Below, piece after piece: positions 61,276 to 64,000 of a stretch of 64,000 bases of DNA; within the stretch, counting starts at the first letter, position 1; each line of letters opens with the position of its first letter. The notes beneath the pieces were generated by a model, which had not been told where the DNA came from, ran no database searches, and was given only the letters and a program-made list of their open reading frames with translations. The stretch is taken from NCBI RefSeq assembly GCF_001426865.1, contig NZ_LMFO01000032.1:17168-81167 (forward strand), written 5' to 3'. A program made the translations under genes and the position numbers. Source of the DNA: Paenibacillus sp. Root52. Lineage in GTDB: Bacteria; Bacillota; Bacilli; Paenibacillales; Paenibacillaceae.

Positions 61276-62325
61276 TTAGTCGATAAATCCTTCCATGATT
61301 ATGGTTGGCACACCATTAGCCTGCCAAGCGCCTTTGCCGTAGCCACTGTTATAACCTGGTGTGGCCTGAGGCTCCCAGTAGAACACACCTTTACCTTTGC
61401 CATTGGGCAAATTACGAATTTGATTTTTCATCGATGCCACAAAACTCTTTCCAATTGCCGGTTGATTGTTATCCATACCGATTTCGGAGATCATGATCTC
61501 CTTACCATAACGAGTAATCAGATTTTTGGCATTGTTTATCGTATTGGTTACCGCAGTATTCCATCCGGATGGAGAAGGGTACAGGGACATAGCAATCATG
61601 TCAAAATTAGCACCGTTACTGATCAGACCTCCAATATTCCATACATACAGATTATTGTCGTCCCCATTGGCGAGATGAACCGCTGTTTTGGTGCCGCTGC
61701 TAATGGACTTTACAGCGTTATGACCTGTATTCACAAGCCATGCGTAGTTTTTCATATTGTTGGAGGCTTTGCCATCCTCCCATAACATACCGTTATTCGT
61801 TTCATTACCGATCTGTACCCAGTCAGGAGTCACGCCCTTGCTTTGCATCGTAGTCATTACATCGCGTGTATGATTCCAGACAGCGTCCATTAGCTGTTGG
61901 AAGGTATAGTTTTTCCACGCAGCCGGTTTGGTCTGTTTGCCCGGGTCTGCCCAAGAATCACTGTAGTGTAGCGTCAACATTACGCTCATGCCTGCATTTT
62001 TGGCACGTTGCGCCAGAGCGGCAGCACGATCCTTATTCATGTAACCGTTACCATAATCATTTGAAGGATTAACGAATACACGGATGCGAACCGAATTGAT
62101 CTGATAATCTTTTTTCAAAATATCAATGATGTCTCGCTGAACACCGTTCTTATCTTTCCATTTGTAACCTTGGGCTTCCATCCCGGGAACCCAACTAATG
62201 TCCGCACCTTTGGCAAAACTAGGTGCCGCGCTAACTTGCTGACCAACAGGCAGCATAATGGAGGTGAACAACAGCACAAAAGCCAAAGCAATGGATGTTT
62301 TGAAACCCCTTACAAATTTAAACAT
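61276..62325 (-). CDS. Secreted arabinogalactan endo-beta-1,4-galactanase (GH53)
   Basis: A 349-residue enzyme that cleaves beta-1,4-galactan side chains of pectin. The signal peptide (TSIALAFVLLFTSIMLPVGQQVSA) is followed by a single GH53 domain. The acid/base Glu is E175 in QIGNETN and the nucleophile E281 in ISEIGMD. GADISWVPGMEAQG and TLHYSDSWADPGKQ are further GH53 hallmarks. There is no carbohydrate-binding module. The ATG follows AAGGAGGG. It stands alone and converges on the two-component genes. Confidence 0.95.
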   Translation of the reverse strand: MFKFVRGFKTSIALAFVLLFTSIMLPVGQQVSAAPSFAKGADISWVPGMEAQGYKWKDKNGVQRDIIDILKKDYQINSVRIRVFVNPSNDYGNGYMNKDRAAALAQRAKNAGMSVMLTLHYSDSWADPGKQTKPAAWKNYTFQQLMDAVWNHTRDVMTTMQSKGVTPDWVQIGNETNNGMLWEDGKASNNMKNYAWLVNTGHNAVKSISSGTKTAVHLANGDDNNLYVWNIGGLISNGANFDMIAMSLYPSPSGWNTAVTNTINNAKNLITRYGKEIMISEIGMDNNQPAIGKSFVASMKNQIRNLPNGKGKGVFYWEPQATPGYNSGYGKGAWQANGVPTIIMEGFID

Positions 62326-62454
62326 TACAAAATCCCTCCTTGTATTGGGTATCTAAGATACGTCCTTATTATAGTGGGGGTGGATTGTTAAACTATAGGG
62401 TTTATTTCCAATATTTTGGTTGTTTTCTCAACTTCTCTACGAAAAAAAGGCAAA

Positions 62455-62482
62455 CAAAAAGCCGTCCGAAGACGGCTTTTCT
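62455..62482. terminator. Bidirectional terminator beyond the 75-aa gene
   Basis: AAAAGCCGTC pairs with GACGGCTTTT around CGAA, with tracts on both strands. Confidence 0.8.
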
Positions 62483-62757
62483 ACCCGTGGCGCTTTTTGA
62501 AACATTGATCCGTATCCCGCGCCTCCAACTAGGCTCTTTTATTTTGAGCTAGTGGATCGGGTAAGGGACACGTTCAACATGTGATTAGAAATGTTGACGC
62601 ACCTCCTTTCCTTGTGGCAAGAGTATACAATACTTTGTTTCGGAAAGCTAGTCTTTTTTTCATCTTTTTTTAGGAAATATTCCAAATATCTGCTATGGCT
62701 CACGAAGGTGCCTAATGACACCATTAGCAATGCAGTGGTAACTCATTCAACGAAGCT
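62483..62757. other. Intergenic region with no clear gene
   Basis: A small GGTGCCTAATGACACC hairpin lies near 62709. Frames here lack ribosome binding sites. I see nothing else. Confidence 0.3.
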
Positions 62758-62985
62758 TTATTTCTCCGTTTGGAACATCGTAATATCGCGCGCATAATGA
62801 CTCTTCGTACCATTATCATTGCGGATACGTACGCTCTCTTCACCGATGCGTTCGACGATTCCCCGGCCAACCTCACAGTATACGCCTGCTGGATCCTCCT
62901 GCCATGCTGTTACGACACATTGGGAGAGGGCTGCAGTGAAAAATTCTATATTTTTTTGTAACGTTCTTGGTTTGTTCGATTTCAT
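62758..62985 (-). CDS. Small hypothetical protein (75 aa)
   Basis: A 75-residue basic protein starting MKSNKPRTLQKNIEFF with a likely small beta-barrel core (VYCEVGRGIVERIGEESVRIRND). I recognise no family. AAAGGAG lies eight bases before the ATG, a good sign that it is real. It is divergent from ppk1. Confidence 0.68.
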   Translation of the reverse strand: MKSNKPRTLQKNIEFFTAALSQCVVTAWQEDPAGVYCEVGRGIVERIGEESVRIRNDNGTKSHYARDITMFQTEK

Positions 62986-63110
62986 TATATACTCCTTTAA
63001 GATATGCTTATTTATAAGAGGACAGTTGCCGACCTATTTCACACTGTCATCACTTTACTCTGTCTGCTGATCTTTGTAAAGGGATGGAAAAAGTTCGGTT
63101 AATCAGGTAT

Positions 63111-63176
63111 CATTTACATAAATTTTACACTGCATTTACATTGCGCTGACGCTTATATCCAATCACGGATAGTACA
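63111..63176 (+). promoter_or_regulatory. PHO-box-like promoter of ppk1
   Basis: Three exact TTTACA hexamers begin at 63111, 63122 and 63133, each 11 bases apart, with a degenerate fourth (CTGACG, 63144). This is the pattern recognised by PhoP in B. subtilis (TTHAYA repeats of 11-bp period). A TACAAT -10 (63171-63176) follows 32 bases after the last exact repeat. Phosphate starvation control of ppk1 is the reading. Confidence 0.7.
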
Positions 63177-63232
63177 ATTAGTGAAGAACATCTAACCAAG
63201 GATTGATATGCAACATATTCGGAGGGGCATTC

Positions 63233-64000
63233 ATGCATAGAGATATCAAAACAGGCAACTATGTTAACCGTGATTTAAGTTGGGTCGAATTCAATCGACG
63301 TGTACTTCAAGAGGCTCAAGATCAGACAACTCCTTTATTGGAGCGTTTAAGATTTCTCGGTATTGTCGCCAGCAATCTGGACGAGTTCATGAGTGTAAGG
63401 GTAGCAGAGACCAAAGAAAAGATCAAAGCTGGATTTACGCAAAAAGATTTCTCAGGGTATACCCCTGCTGGTTTATATCGAAGACTGATTAAACGAACTG
63501 GAGCGATGGTTACCGAGCAGTATAAAACCTATCGGGAGCTCATTCGTCTCCTCGCCAAAAAAGGTGTCGTTTTACAAGAATATATTGATCTGAATGCGAC
63601 GCAGCAGCGTGCGATGGATCAGTATTATCACGAGATCATTTTTCCTGTATTAACCCCAATGGCAATTGACCAGAGTCGTCCGTTTCCATTGGTACACAAT
63701 AAATCGGTATATCTGTCCGTGATGCTGCAGAAGGAAGGGGAGCAAGAGGACGAGCCGTTCTTGGCGATTGTTCAGGTACCTTCTAATCTGCCACGGGTTG
63801 TGCCTATTCCACTTCGAGCCAATAGTAAAAAGAAAACGTTCATTCTGATTGAAGATCTAATCAAGCATCATATTCATACGCTCTTCAGCGGATATGTACC
63901 GCTTGCTGTACAAGAGTTCCGGGTAACTCGTAATGCGGATTTATCCATTAATGAAGAAGAGGCTGAGGATTTACTTGAAGCGATTGAGAAAGAACTGCGG
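63233..64000 (+). CDS. ppk1: Polyphosphate kinase 1, N-terminal part
   Basis: The gene runs off the right edge; 256 codons are visible with no stop. They match the PPK1 N domain (YVNRDLSWVEFNRRVLQEA, then LRFLGIVASNLDEFMSVRVAE) and the head domain (FPVLTPMAIDQSRPFPLVHNKSVYLSV). The enzyme makes polyphosphate from ATP, reversibly. The ATG follows CGGAGGGG. Upstream TTTACA repeats suggest control by PhoP. Confidence 0.95.
   Translation, partial: MHRDIKTGNYVNRDLSWVEFNRRVLQEAQDQTTPLLERLRFLGIVASNLDEFMSVRVAETKEKIKAGFTQKDFSGYTPAGLYRRLIKRTGAMVTEQYKTYRELIRLLAKKGVVLQEYIDLNATQQRAMDQYYHEIIFPVLTPMAIDQSRPFPLVHNKSVYLSVMLQKEGEQEDEPFLAIVQVPSNLPRVVPIPLRANSKKKTFILIEDLIKHHIHTLFSGYVPLAVQEFRVTRNADLSINEEEAEDLLEAIEKELR

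Noticed and set aside
61093..61785. 230-codon plus-strand frame
   Set aside because: It starts in the multi-hairpin repeat and runs opposite the GH53 gene, which has clear catalytic motifs.
1..64000. CRISPR arrays, tRNA or rRNA genes, intact transposases, prophage genes
   Set aside because: None found by reading: no regularly spaced long repeats, no rRNA-like blocks, no transposase, integrase or phage structural motifs.

Overview
The window is low-to-mid GC Firmicute DNA, most likely the chromosome of a Paenibacillus species. The basis is the mix of alpha/beta-type SASP genes, YunB/LytH/YlbJ sporulation genes, T-box and S-box (SAM) riboswitches, frequent TTG starts behind strong AGGAGG-type ribosome binding sites, a short NAD-type 6-phosphogluconate dehydrogenase, and dispersed hairpin repeats. 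The genus call is inference. No rRNA, tRNA, CRISPR array or intact insertion sequence was seen.

Layout. 1-2.1 kb: the start of a minus-strand ABC-F ATPase with a long leader and a candidate 37-codon ORF, two AT-rich unknown ORFs and a decayed SDR remnant. 2.1-3.4 kb: an ECF sigma factor overlapping its probable membrane regulator. 3.8-7.2 kb: an AT-rich run of barstar, DUF7660-like, SMI1/KNR4 (SUKH) and three unknown genes with no toxin beside them, which looks like a polyimmunity cluster. 7.3-10.7 kb: HxlR regulator, zwf and gnd (oxidative pentose phosphate steps). 10.9-16.8 kb: yunB, lytH-like, lipA, yutD, nadK and ylbJ. 17-23 kb: a 31-aa membrane miniprotein, truncated haemoglobin, DUF2225, a YycC/zinc-ribbon pair, M3 oligopeptidase, SASP and an aldose epimerase relative.

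23.5-31.6 kb: T-box-controlled trpS, a second SASP, a YfhP-like membrane protein, a MITE-like repeat, a Sco-type copper chaperone, a Toprim protein, an MFS transporter and a membrane transglutaminase. 31.7-36 kb: two tandem paralogous class B penicillin-binding proteins. 36-39.8 kb: an ABC operon with two permeases and an MntR-like operator, read as mntABCD (manganese uptake). 40-47.3 kb: HAD phosphatase, DUF456, a MurJ/SpoVB-type flippase, DUF2515, thioredoxin-like protein, ctaA and a HEPN-like gene. 47.4-50.3 kb: SAM riboswitch plus metNIQ (methionine uptake).

50.4-58 kb: DUF2167 protein, SDR, the Fe-S/NADH dehydrogenase neighbourhood familiar from Bacillus (nfu/yutI, yuzB, yutJ, an erpA-like A-type carrier), futalosine-pathway mqnE and a YwnB-like NAD(P)-binding protein with a palindromic promoter. 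58-64 kb: a 7TM-DISM histidine kinase with a SARP-type response regulator, a secreted GH53 endo-galactanase, a small conserved protein, and the start of ppk1 behind three exact TTTACA repeats at 11-bp spacing that look like a PHO box.

Most of the window is conserved core genome. The less ordinary material is the orphan immunity cluster, the dispersed repeats with GTTCAAAAAG ends, several very short ORFs with good ribosome binding sites, and regulatory sites that tie mnt to manganese and ppk1 to phosphate.
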